Assembly (NCBI RefSeq): GCF_004120195.1
Contig: NZ_SCHN01000006.1
Span: 186,001 to 250,000, forward strand
Direction: 5' to 3'
Source of the DNA: Enterovibrio baiacu
Lineage (GTDB): Bacteria > Pseudomonadota > Gammaproteobacteria > Enterobacterales > Vibrionaceae
Length of the DNA stretch: 64,000 nt
A program made the position numbers and the translations under genes. The notes under the pieces are model-generated. The model was given only the letters and a program-made list of their open reading frames with translations, did no database searches and was not told where the DNA came from. How positions within the stretch are numbered: position 1 is the first letter of the stretch; the number at the start of each line of letters is the position of its first letter. Of this stretch, positions 8,774 to 17,210 are shown piece after piece.

Positions 8774-9708
8774 AGCACGCGATAAATACACTACTAGGAA
8801 CGATCGCAATACTCGCTGCATCGACCGCACATGCGTTAGATGCCAATTCACCCGACATTGTTAACAACCCTGTCGACGAATCATTGATGAACCTTGCTGA
8901 TACTGTGCTTCCAGAAGCAAGAGCTGTAAATACCGAGTTTCTTAACACGGATTACAACCCTTACCTCTCGATGAATCAAGAAGGTAATGTATACGTCAGC
9001 TTTCTTGATGAAGGCGCAGGGTACAAAAATAGCCTCGGTTACTTCACGTTTGATGACAATACCTTTAGCGGTCTGAGCAAGAACTCGATAGACACTGACA
9101 GCTCAGGGGTTGTGTCACTCGCGGAACTCGGCGCAGTGGAAGGCGTGGACTACGGTTTTTTGTATTCCAACCTTTCGAAATCTGGCAGCGGCGGTAGTCT
9201 GAACGTGGGTGACACGGTACAAGTAACAGATTCCACCATCGCGGCAGGAAAGAACGTGAGCTTTTTCCTCTCGCAAAATGCTTACACCAATGGCGATACT
9301 GTGTCTGATGGCGTATTGACAGGTGCTGACCAAACTTTCTATGGCTTAGATTTCCTCAATCCCGAGGCCGATCTTACCTATGAATTGGACAGTGCCAGCC
9401 CGTCGTCTCGTCACGTTGCTATGTTGTTTGCAGACAGCAACGAAGAACAAGTCATCATGGGCTTTGAAGACCTCAATCGTGTGAACCCCAGTTCCAACGA
9501 TTGGGGGATTCAATCTGATGAAGACTTCAATGACGCAATATTCATGGTCTACAGTGACCCAGTCGATGCATTTGGTGGGTCAAACATAGCAACAGCGCCT
9601 TTGCCGCCAATGGCACAAAGCCTTGTTGGACTCATGATGTTTGCAGGCTTGATCGTGATGGCGAGACGTAAGTCTGCACCATCTAACGAGCCCATGCTGG
9701 CAGCATAA
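8770..9708 (+). CDS. Secreted DUF4114-like protein with PEP-CTERM-like sorting tail
   Basis: This 312-aa protein has a signal peptide (about residues 1-22, ending AHA). An EF-hand-like loop (DTDSSGVVSLAEL) lies about a third of the way in, and a DUF4114-like region (GFEDLNRVNPSSNDWG, then EDFNDAIFMVY) sits before the tail. The C-terminus has PLPP (277-280), a hydrophobic stretch (285-298) and RRK (299-301), then 11 more residues. This is the three-part layout of exosortase substrates, closest to PLP-type variants of PEP-CTERM. As the probable target of the enzyme encoded at 7288, it could be a surface or matrix protein made with the polysaccharide. The extension beyond RRK is unusual. Confidence 0.75.
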   Translation: MKHAINTLLGTIAILAASTAHALDANSPDIVNNPVDESLMNLADTVLPEARAVNTEFLNTDYNPYLSMNQEGNVYVSFLDEGAGYKNSLGYFTFDDNTFSGLSKNSIDTDSSGVVSLAELGAVEGVDYGFLYSNLSKSGSGGSLNVGDTVQVTDSTIAAGKNVSFFLSQNAYTNGDTVSDGVLTGADQTFYGLDFLNPEADLTYELDSASPSSRHVAMLFADSNEEQVIMGFEDLNRVNPSSNDWGIQSDEDFNDAIFMVYSDPVDAFGGSNIATAPLPPMAQSLVGLMMFAGLIVMARRKSAPSNEPMLAA

Positions 9709-9734
9709 CCCGCTACCGCAGTCAGGGTACGATC

Positions 9735-9840
9735 CGCCACCGACAGTTTTGATGGCTCGGATTTTTTGACGCGTGTTTTTTGAAGCATCATGCTTTGAGG
9801 CTCGCGTCTAAAAATCCGACTGTCGAAACGAAAGGTGGCG
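9735..9840. repeat. Long imperfect inverted repeat, possible structured RNA or attenuator
   Basis: Arms CGCCACC (9735-9741) and GGTGGCG (9834-9840) enclose CGACAG/CTGTCG and a nearly perfect 16-bp stem formed by 9757-9773 with 9803-9819. An inner AGCATCATGCT palindrome lies in the loop. There is no open frame of note. It sits 26 nt after the stop of the sorting-tail protein. It may act as a terminator/attenuator or small RNA, or be a remnant of a small mobile repeat. Confidence 0.6.
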
Positions 9841-10007
9841 AGCTAACTGCGCCTTTCATTGCCGCAATAGTAGGCAATTTTGCAAATTTAAAAAGACACG
9901 TCATCTCCTTGTGTCTGATTTCGTCTTTTTGACAATCAGAATGGGAAAACGCCGTACGCTAAAACACCCTCCCACCCTAACCCTTTCATATTTAAACGAG
10001 TTAAAGT

Positions 10008-10023
10008 TGGCCTGCTTTGTGCT
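10008..10023 (+). promoter_or_regulatory. Probable sigma-54 promoter of sypM-like operon
   Basis: TGGCCT-N5-GTGCT retains GG and GC with correct spacing but has a weaker -12 element. It lies about 160 nt before the sypM-like start, where V. fischeri has a SypG-dependent promoter. Confidence 0.5.
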
Positions 10024-10080
10024 TTTCCTTTGTTCAACGGACGCGACAACGTTCGAACGAATAATAAAAAGGGGATATTT

Positions 10081-10176
10081 ATGTGTGGGATCGTTACTGC
10101 AGTATCTGAATCTTCTACAACCTTCACGTCAGGTTTCGGTTCACACCCTTTCTCCACATCCGTGAATGAGGGGTAA
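10081..10176 (+). CDS. Possible 31-aa leader ORF before sypM-like gene
   Basis: A short frame begins MCGIVTAVSES and ends 5 nt before the acetyltransferase start. AAGGGG lies 7 nt before its ATG, a better ribosome-binding site than most in the window. The MCGIV start recalls class II glutamine amidotransferases such as asparagine synthase, so it could be an eroded remnant, a leader peptide or chance. Expression is not demonstrable from sequence. Confidence 0.3.
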   Translation: MCGIVTAVSESSTTFTSGFGSHPFSTSVNEG

Positions 10177-10181
10177 TCGCG

Positions 10182-10904
10182 ATGAGCATGCAATCAACAC
10201 GTCAATGGATAAAGCACAGCCCAAACCCCATCGCACGTGGACTGTTTACTGTGCTCAAAGCCATGATGCAGATGAGCGTACCCGCACCAAAACTGATTTC
10301 TGCTCCCTTGTATTTTTTTACGACGACTATCATGAACTTGTGGGCAAACCTCACCCGTACGTTTTACTGGACACCAACCTTTAAAGGTCGCATCGACACC
10401 GTAGGAAAGGGCTTTTACCTATACGGTGGCATGCCCTTCGTGAGCGGTCCTGTCACGTTAACATTCGGCGACCAATGCCGCGTTTCCGGTCAAACCACGT
10501 TTTCAGGCCGAACAGTGGGTAATGTCACACCGTCTCTGACCGTGGGAAGTAATGTCGACATTGGCTGGCAAACCACCATTGCGGTGGGCACTAAGGTAGT
10601 GATCAGCGACAACGTGCGCATTGCTGGACGCGCATTTTTAGCAGGATACCCAGGCCACCCGATGAATGCAGAAGATCGCGCCGCTGGCTTGCCTGAGCTA
10701 GATAGCCAAGTCGGCGACATCATTTTAGAACGTGACGTATGGCTCGCCACCGGCGTATCCGTGATGGCTGGCGTCACCATTGGCGAAGGCACCATTGTTG
10801 CCGCAGGCAGTGTTGTTACCTCAGATTTACCGCCGTTTGTTGTTGCCGGAGGTGTACCGGCAAAAGTACTTCGTCCACTCACCGCTGAGGAGATGAAAAA
10901 ATGA
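10182..10904 (+). CDS. sypM: Hexapeptide-repeat acetyltransferase (SypM-like)
   Basis: This 240-aa left-handed beta-helix acyltransferase probably O-acetylates the exopolysaccharide or a precursor using acetyl-CoA. Hexapeptide repeats run from about residue 90 to the C-terminus, with the family ending VVAAGSVVTSDLPP and VVAGGVPAKVLR. The N-terminal 70 residues are hydrophobic in part. GAGGGG lies 8 nt before ATG 10182. The stop overlaps the next gene's start at 10901 (ATGA), so this and the following glycosyltransferase are coupled. Confidence 0.83.
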   Translation: MSMQSTRQWIKHSPNPIARGLFTVLKAMMQMSVPAPKLISAPLYFFTTTIMNLWANLTRTFYWTPTFKGRIDTVGKGFYLYGGMPFVSGPVTLTFGDQCRVSGQTTFSGRTVGNVTPSLTVGSNVDIGWQTTIAVGTKVVISDNVRIAGRAFLAGYPGHPMNAEDRAAGLPELDSQVGDIILERDVWLATGVSVMAGVTIGEGTIVAAGSVVTSDLPPFVVAGGVPAKVLRPLTAEEMKK

Positions 10905-12025
10905 GCAGAGACTTGATCGTTTTTGGCGAAGACTGGGGCGGATTGCCATCCAGCACACAGCACCTCATTCGTCACCTTGCGTCGCAACGTAAAGTCATAT
11001 GGGTAAATTCCATTGGTTTGCGACAACCTCGTCTATCGCTGAGCGACATTAAACGCGCATGGAAAAAGTTAACGGCGAAGAAAATCGGCAACAGCGCCAT
11101 CATGTCCATTGAAACGCCCGACAATATCACCATCGTTAACCCGACAACGCTGCCCGCTCCGCGCTCAGAATTTAGCCGCAACCTCGCTGCCAATTGGTTG
11201 AAGAAGCAACTGCTTCCCATCATTGAAAAACATAACCTGCACAATCCTATCTTGTGGACCTCTCTGCCTACCGCCGTGGACGTCGCAGACAAGCTTGGCA
11301 CCGACTCTTTGGTGTATTACTGCGGTGATGATTTTTCCTCCCTTGCAGGAGTGGATCACGACACCGTATCTGAGCGTGAAGAAGAACTCATCGAAAAAGC
11401 GGATCTCATTCTGGCGTCAAGCGAAACCTTGGTGCACCGTTTTCCAGAGCAGCGCACACAGTTTTTACCGCATGGTGTTGATTATTCGTTATTTTCCACA
11501 CCCGCACCTCGTGCTGACGACATGCCTTACAACCGACGTCCCATCGCTGGGTTTTATGGCTCATTGTCGGAATGGTTGGACTATGATTTGTTAGATGCCG
11601 TGATTTCTGCGCTGCCTGAATGGGATTTCGTGTTTATCGGCCGTGCATGCGAACGCGCTCAAGCATTAACAAAACACAGCAACGTGAGATTACTTGGGCC
11701 ACGCCCGCATCACCTGTTGCCATGCTACAGCCAACACTGGACAGCAAGTTTGCTTCCGTTTGCTGACAATGCACAGATCCACGCCTGTAATCCGCTGAAG
11801 CTTCGCGAGTATTTGGCCACAGGGACGCCGGTTGTGAGTACACCGTTTCCTGCGTTGTCGAGCTACTCCGCTTTCGTGTCAGTGGTCACAACAGAAAAAG
11901 AGATGATCAGAGCCTTAGAAGAGGCGCAATTCCAGCTAAGAAACGAGCAGCAACAGGCCGCAGTGAAGCCTCACACTTGGGAGGCTCGCGCAGAAGAACT
12001 TGAGAGATGGTTGGACGCGCTATGA
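10901..12025 (+). CDS. sypN: Glycosyltransferase (SypN-like)
   Basis: This 374-aa GT-B glycosyltransferase opens with IVFGEDWGGLPSS, has a central YYCGDDFSS segment, and ends with LKLREYLATGTPVVSTPFP in the donor-binding half. Such proteins resemble polysaccharide-locus transferases of the GT4/Glyco_trans_1_4 type. It overlaps sypM-like at its start and the chain-length gene at its end (ATGA at 12022), giving a coupled M-N-O series. The sugar specificity is not readable. Confidence 0.8.
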   Translation: MSRDLIVFGEDWGGLPSSTQHLIRHLASQRKVIWVNSIGLRQPRLSLSDIKRAWKKLTAKKIGNSAIMSIETPDNITIVNPTTLPAPRSEFSRNLAANWLKKQLLPIIEKHNLHNPILWTSLPTAVDVADKLGTDSLVYYCGDDFSSLAGVDHDTVSEREEELIEKADLILASSETLVHRFPEQRTQFLPHGVDYSLFSTPAPRADDMPYNRRPIAGFYGSLSEWLDYDLLDAVISALPEWDFVFIGRACERAQALTKHSNVRLLGPRPHHLLPCYSQHWTASLLPFADNAQIHACNPLKLREYLATGTPVVSTPFPALSSYSAFVSVVTTEKEMIRALEEAQFQLRNEQQQAAVKPHTWEARAEELERWLDAL

Positions 12026-13518
12026 ACACGCTAACGTACAAATTTCTGATTCTGCTTGATGGGGCATGGCGACGTCGTTACGTCATCATGATGCCCATCA
12101 TCATTTTGCCGCTCATGGGCACTGCCATTGGGTTAATGAGTCCGAAAAAGTACAACTCTCACACCAGCATGTTGATTCAAGAAACCTCAAAGATGAACCC
12201 GTTTCTTGAAGACTTGGCGGTTTCCGCAAAAATGAAAGAGCGCTTTAGTGGACTTCAAACCTTGCTCCACAGCCGTCATATTCTCGGTAAGGTTGCCATC
12301 GAACAAGAACTCATCGCTGAAGATTCTGATCCGGTTTTGGTGGACGAAACTATCGCTAACCTCTCAGAAGGCTTGTCGATGACCACCATCGGCAAAGACG
12401 TTATTCGCATCGATTATCGCGCTGGCAACCCTGAGGGAATGAAAGAAACACTGGAAATCGTGAGTCAACATGTCATTGAAGAGTTGCTCGCGCCAGAACG
12501 TTCTTCCATGAAAGATTCCAGCTTCTTCCTTTCAGAGCACATTAAATTTCGCCGCCAAGAACTCGATAAAGCCGAAGCGGCGCTAACCGAATTCAAAACC
12601 GAACACTCTGACGGCTTGCCGGCTTTGCAGCTCGCAAACCTTTCACGTATAGAAGCGCTCAAGCAGCGGCTTTCCGAAAAAGAAGCAGAGATGGCGGGTG
12701 CGCAACGCGGCTTGGGTGGTCTTGACCAACAGCTATCTAGCACCAACCCCGTCATCGGCAAGATTGAAGACCAAATCGTTAAAATTCGCAGTGAACTCGC
12801 GCTATTAAAAGCGCGCTATACCGACCAACACAGTCTGGTTCAAGGGGCAAACCGCAGCCTTCGTCGCTTAGAAGAACAGCGCACCCAACTCTTATCGAAC
12901 ACCTCTGAAACCGTGGACGCCAGTCAGCTATGGGACATTGCCAGCAGTTCCACGATGGAAACCGACGGCGAATCTCAGCCTCTTCTGATTTCCCAGCTAG
13001 AAAACCTGCAACTCGCGCGCAGCAAAGTGGAAATGCTGGAAGAGGAAACGTCCAGCCTTCGCTCAATGATCACCGAGTTGGAAGTGAAGACAAGCCAATC
13101 AGGGGAAAAAGAACAGCAGATTAAAAAGCTCGAACGCGACCTCGAAGTGAAGCGTGAACTTTTCCACGAACTGCTCGAACGTTACGAAATGGCGCGTTTA
13201 ACCAGTTCATTAGGGGTGTTCGAGCAAGACAAACGTATCAAAGTGATCGATCGACCGTACTCCCCGGGTGTGCCGAGCAACCTTCCCATCATTGTTTTCA
13301 CCATTGCAGGCATGGTGGGTGGTATCTTCCTTGGTTGCGGCATGGCTGTTCTATTGGAGTTAACAGATACGTCCATTCGTCGCATCGCAATGCTGGAAGA
13401 AATAACGGGCGCACCTGTATTAACACGCATACCGGAATTGAGCGACGACGTTATTCCCCCTAAAGAGGGGAGTAAATTAATTGCGGGTGAAGCAAAAGTG
13501 ATTGAATCGAACAACTGA
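12022..13518 (+). CDS. sypO: Polysaccharide chain-length determinant, Wzz/PCP type (SypO-like)
   Basis: This 498-aa inner-membrane protein has a transmembrane helix at about residues 24-44, a long periplasmic coiled-coil region (about 160-390, rich in Glu, Lys, Gln and Leu), and a second helix near 435-460. This is the polysaccharide co-polymerase layout. There is no Walker A motif, so no fused tyrosine kinase. A PxxP-like segment (DRPYSPGVPSNLP) precedes the second helix as expected. The start ATG 12022 overlaps the previous stop; a frame from 12007 adds five residues without support. It sets chain length in a Wzy-dependent pathway, which makes the apparent absence of Wzy here notable. Confidence 0.84.
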   Translation: MNTLTYKFLILLDGAWRRRYVIMMPIIILPLMGTAIGLMSPKKYNSHTSMLIQETSKMNPFLEDLAVSAKMKERFSGLQTLLHSRHILGKVAIEQELIAEDSDPVLVDETIANLSEGLSMTTIGKDVIRIDYRAGNPEGMKETLEIVSQHVIEELLAPERSSMKDSSFFLSEHIKFRRQELDKAEAALTEFKTEHSDGLPALQLANLSRIEALKQRLSEKEAEMAGAQRGLGGLDQQLSSTNPVIGKIEDQIVKIRSELALLKARYTDQHSLVQGANRSLRRLEEQRTQLLSNTSETVDASQLWDIASSSTMETDGESQPLLISQLENLQLARSKVEMLEEETSSLRSMITELEVKTSQSGEKEQQIKKLERDLEVKRELFHELLERYEMARLTSSLGVFEQDKRIKVIDRPYSPGVPSNLPIIVFTIAGMVGGIFLGCGMAVLLELTDTSIRRIAMLEEITGAPVLTRIPELSDDVIPPKEGSKLIAGEAKVIESNN

Positions 13519-13579
13519 CGGCGCGTCAGGCGGCGTGCGTAAAGCGAACACACTCAGTCAACACGGAAGGTTCTCTGGT

Positions 13580-15973
13580 ATGAAAGCTTGGTTCTTGTTT
13601 TTATTGGTGATACTTGCTGCGCCTGTTAATGCCGAACTTCGCCTCGAAAAATCATCGTTACAAACCGTGTCAGAAACCAGCTTGCTGGTCATCAAGGGCA
13701 TGAACCTCTCGGACAGTGAGGTCATTTTGGTGATCCGCGCTGATGATACCGTCGACCCGGGTTATGCAGACCGTGCCAATATCGAACGCGTCCTGACCAA
13801 AGGCGAATTCGAACTCCACGTGCCTTTTGCCAGCATGCGAACCCCGGGCGGTCGCCAGCTCAACCTCAATGCTCTCGAGAACATCATTATCTTTCCCGGT
13901 GAGAAAAAACGCGGCTTTGCATTGATGTCCGCCGACGTGGAGACGCCCAAGCCGTTGGGGGAAAACGTCTTTGCTTGGGATCTTGGCCCTGTTGGCAGTG
14001 CCATTTGGCCGGGCTTTAAGCCCCTCACCATAAAATCTGGGCTTTTATCTGGGCAAGGATTGAACCCCATTGATCGCAGTGCCCGCATGCAAGCAGCAGA
14101 TAGCTTAACGATTGATGGTATTCGTGGCATCGATACCGCGGCTCTGCCCCTTCCTGCTGGAGATTGGCAAATCACTTTTTGGCTTCGTGATGCCGGAGAG
14201 TGGGAATACTTACCCCACCCTTTGCAGCGAGAAATTCGCGTGAACGGAGAAACGGTTTATCGGCAGAATCGGTCGCCTAAAGAGTGGATTGAACAGGTTT
14301 ACCTCAAACGACGCGATATGGCCGTGACCCCGAAGAGCAACAGTTGGGACCTTTACGGCGAACGAAAAAGTGACCGCGTCACGTTTGATATCACCAGCAA
14401 CGGCGATCCTGTCATCGTTAAGCTTTATGGCGACTCCACCGACGCACAATTTGTAAGCGGCATTTTGGCTGTTCCTGCTGACAATCCGATGATTTTGGAC
14501 ATGCTCACACGGCAACGGCAAGCGTGGTGGGAGAAGAATTGGCCTGTTTCTGATTGGACAGCTTGGCCAACGGGCAGCGCGCATTTAAAGCCAGCTCAAA
14601 AAGGCACGACGAGTCACACAGACAACAGGGTAAACGCAGCACCTGATACGTCTGCCTTGGTCGAATTTAGTTTTGAGCAGGGCAATATTCCCGGCGCGCC
14701 TATGGTGATGATCAACAAACCCAAACGCGGTGAAACGGCGTTGAATGTCAGTTGGCATTGGAGCCAATGGAGCTTAACCCGCACTCACATTTCTTCGACC
14801 TTACTCAGTGCCAACGATAACTTTTTACGTCATGGACTCATGCCCATCAATGACGGCGTCGCCATGCCGCGTAAACTGGTGTTGCGTGTCGATATCCCCA
14901 AAGGCACACCCGCAGGGACATACACTGGCGAACTGCACGTCATGATGCAGCGAAAGTCACTCAGGCAACCCATCACCATTAATGTGGTAGAGGCGTCACT
15001 GCCGGCGTTGAGTAAGCCCGTGGGTATTTACCTCGAAAAACCCGTGCATTACGGCTGGTTTAAAGACATCGCACATTTGGGTAATCAAGCCATGATGTGC
15101 GATCTTTCCTATCTGCGAAAACTCGGATTAACGGGCATTTCTCCCCCCTTCCCTACGCCCTACAACGAAGATGAACAAAGGGCGTTTGAAAAGCTCTCTG
15201 TTTCGCTGAATAAGCTCGGGTATACCGCGTCCATGGCTTATGCGCCAGCGAAACGCCTTAGCCAAGCTATCGGCACTGGCAATGCCGCCAATGTGGTAGC
15301 GCAGATTGAAGCTACCCATAAGCAACGTCTGCAGCCTTCGCCGTATTGGTCCATTGCTGATGAACCGAGCAACCCCGGTAACGTTGATTTATTTGAAGAC
15401 ATGCACCGGCATTTTTCTATGTTTGCGCCCACCGCCAAACTCGCTGGCCACCTTAATCACGATAAAGATAAGGCCTACCTACCTCTGTTCGATTTGGTTT
15501 TGATCAACAATGGTTTTGGCGCAGACAAAGACGACATTCAAGAAGCGCAATCTGACGAGCGAGAAATCTGGCTCTACAACTTGCCCAACCCCCGTGCATC
15601 GGCAGGTTTTTATCTCTGGCAAACGCAAGCAGATGGCTTTTTGAAATGGCATGGACGCATGCCCACGGCTGACCCTTTCGATCCAACGGATGGCCGAGAG
15701 TTTGATGTGCAGTTCTTGTATCCCACAGAGAACCCGTGTCCCGAAGAGCCGGATATTCACCGCGATCTCTACGAAATCATGGAAGGCATTGTCGATTACC
15801 GCTGGATGCTTTGGCTAGAGCAACAGGCGCAAACCCACACAGCGGCGAACGCGTTACTTTCAACACTCAAACGCGCCATTCCTGATGAGTGGGAAGATGT
15901 GCCCGACATTGACCAACAACAATTGAACAGATGGCGACAACAAATCATTGAATTAGCCCGCGAGTCCGAATGA
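13580..15973 (+). CDS. Secreted DUF4091-like protein, putative glycoside hydrolase
   Basis: This 797-aa exported protein has a signal peptide (about residues 1-18, ending VNA). The N-terminal half is beta-rich; a region near 440-500 resembles the NEW3-like segment before DUF4091 (GTPAGTYTGELHV); the remainder resembles a TIM-barrel glycoside hydrolase of the DUF4091 group, ending with DIHRDLYEIMEGIVDYRWML. The start at 13580 is chosen for the signal peptide; a longer frame from 13502 begins inside sypO-like. The canonical V. fischeri syp set has no such gene between O and P as far as I recall. It may trim or modify the polysaccharide in the periplasm or outside. Confidence 0.65.
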   Translation: MKAWFLFLLVILAAPVNAELRLEKSSLQTVSETSLLVIKGMNLSDSEVILVIRADDTVDPGYADRANIERVLTKGEFELHVPFASMRTPGGRQLNLNALENIIIFPGEKKRGFALMSADVETPKPLGENVFAWDLGPVGSAIWPGFKPLTIKSGLLSGQGLNPIDRSARMQAADSLTIDGIRGIDTAALPLPAGDWQITFWLRDAGEWEYLPHPLQREIRVNGETVYRQNRSPKEWIEQVYLKRRDMAVTPKSNSWDLYGERKSDRVTFDITSNGDPVIVKLYGDSTDAQFVSGILAVPADNPMILDMLTRQRQAWWEKNWPVSDWTAWPTGSAHLKPAQKGTTSHTDNRVNAAPDTSALVEFSFEQGNIPGAPMVMINKPKRGETALNVSWHWSQWSLTRTHISSTLLSANDNFLRHGLMPINDGVAMPRKLVLRVDIPKGTPAGTYTGELHVMMQRKSLRQPITINVVEASLPALSKPVGIYLEKPVHYGWFKDIAHLGNQAMMCDLSYLRKLGLTGISPPFPTPYNEDEQRAFEKLSVSLNKLGYTASMAYAPAKRLSQAIGTGNAANVVAQIEATHKQRLQPSPYWSIADEPSNPGNVDLFEDMHRHFSMFAPTAKLAGHLNHDKDKAYLPLFDLVLINNGFGADKDDIQEAQSDEREIWLYNLPNPRASAGFYLWQTQADGFLKWHGRMPTADPFDPTDGREFDVQFLYPTENPCPEEPDIHRDLYEIMEGIVDYRWMLWLEQQAQTHTAANALLSTLKRAIPDEWEDVPDIDQQQLNRWRQQIIELARESE

Positions 15974-15987
15974 GTTTCTCATACCGA

Positions 15988-16002
15988 TTCTCACAATGAG
16001 AA
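15988..16002 (+). promoter_or_regulatory. Putative SypG-type activator site upstream of sypP-like gene
   Basis: TTCTCACAATGAGAA is a perfect palindrome around CAA and matches the recalled SypG element on both strands. It lies about 72 bp before the sigma-54 site at 16074 and shares AATGAGAA plus a nearby TTCAGG with the site at 1926. Confidence 0.6.
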
Positions 16003-16073
16003 ATTCAGGGAAGCTGTAGCTCGTAAAATTGTTAATCCATTGAAAAAACGCCACTTTAAAATATCTGATTTTC

Positions 16074-16089
16074 TGGCACACCTCATGCA
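16074..16089 (+). promoter_or_regulatory. Sigma-54 promoter of sypP-like operon
   Basis: TGGCAC-N5-ATGCA has the perfect -24 element and the GC of the -12 element at the proper spacing. It is 45 nt before the sypP-like start, matching the SypG-dependent sypP promoter of V. fischeri. Confidence 0.7.
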
Positions 16090-16133
16090 TTTAGAGCCGT
16101 ACGAGTCTAAATATAAAAACAACTGAGGCCACC

Positions 16134-17210
16134 ATGAAAACAATCATTCAAGTAGTACAGCATTTGAGACCTGGCGGACTTGAAGTGATGGCGCTCGAAT
16201 TCATGCGTTTTTCCAGCCACGGAAAACGCATGAAGATTATTAGCTTGGAAGGCGATAAAGAATCTGCCATCAAAGCCTGGCCTCGCCTTGAAGCGTGCAG
16301 AGACCAACTGATTTTTCTGAACAAACCTGACGGGTTTTCGTTGGCACTGATTCAGCAGCTGAAACAATTGCTGATCGAATTAAATGCTGACGTGGTTCAT
16401 ACCCACCACATTGGTCCTTACTTTTACGCAGGCATTGCATCACGTCTTGCTGGCATCTCTCTTATTCATACCGAACATGATGCTTGGCACTACAACGACA
16501 AGCGCCATCAACTGCTTCAAAAAATCGTGCGCCTTGTTACGAACCCGACCTTAGTGGCGGATGCCGATGTTGTCGCCAACGCGCTGAATACCATGCCTGG
16601 TATGGCAGGCGTTCAAGTCATTAAGAACGGCATTGATGTCGATAAGTATTCGCCAGGCAACAAGCAATTTGCGCGCAAATTATTCAACCTGCCGAAAGAC
16701 GTAAAACTCATTGGCGCGAGTGGCCGATTGGAAGATGTAAAAGGCCACCGAGTGCTAATTGAAGCCATGGCGACGTTGCCAGAAAACACGCACCTGACCA
16801 TTGCGGGGATCGGTACGTTAGAAAATGAACTGCGTGAATTGGCGAAATCACTCAACGTCGATAAACGCGTCCATTTCCTTGGCTATGTTGATGACATGCC
16901 ACGTTTTTACCAAGCACTCGATTTGTTCTGCTTGCCTTCATTCAACGAAGGCTTCCCCCTCGCACCGCTTGAAGCGCAAGCATGTGGCATTCCAGCAGCC
17001 GTGACCAATGTCGGCGGTGCTGTCGAAACCTTATGCCCACAAACCGGCGTCATTTTGAAAGCAGGTGACGCCAAGGACATGGCGGACAAGATGCTCCCTT
17101 TCCTTTATGAGCGTCTTATCGCGAGCCCGCGCGAGTTTGTCACGAATAGCGCTGACATTCGTACCATGGCAAGCGCCTATGACGCACTGGCTGAGGGGAA
17201 ATCGCTATGA
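16134..17210 (+). CDS. sypP: Glycosyltransferase, GT4 family (SypP-like)
   Basis: This 358-aa GT-B glycosyltransferase opens with QHLRPGGLEVMALEF, has HTHHIGPYFYAG in the acceptor domain and SFNEGFPLAPLEAQACG (E-x7-E) in the donor domain. It starts a new transcription unit downstream of a sigma-54 promoter and an activator site. The stop overlaps the next start at 17207 (ATGA). The SypP assignment rests on promoter position and order before the Q- and R-like genes. Confidence 0.78.
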   Translation: MKTIIQVVQHLRPGGLEVMALEFMRFSSHGKRMKIISLEGDKESAIKAWPRLEACRDQLIFLNKPDGFSLALIQQLKQLLIELNADVVHTHHIGPYFYAGIASRLAGISLIHTEHDAWHYNDKRHQLLQKIVRLVTNPTLVADADVVANALNTMPGMAGVQVIKNGIDVDKYSPGNKQFARKLFNLPKDVKLIGASGRLEDVKGHRVLIEAMATLPENTHLTIAGIGTLENELRELAKSLNVDKRVHFLGYVDDMPRFYQALDLFCLPSFNEGFPLAPLEAQACGIPAAVTNVGGAVETLCPQTGVILKAGDAKDMADKMLPFLYERLIASPREFVTNSADIRTMASAYDALAEGKSL

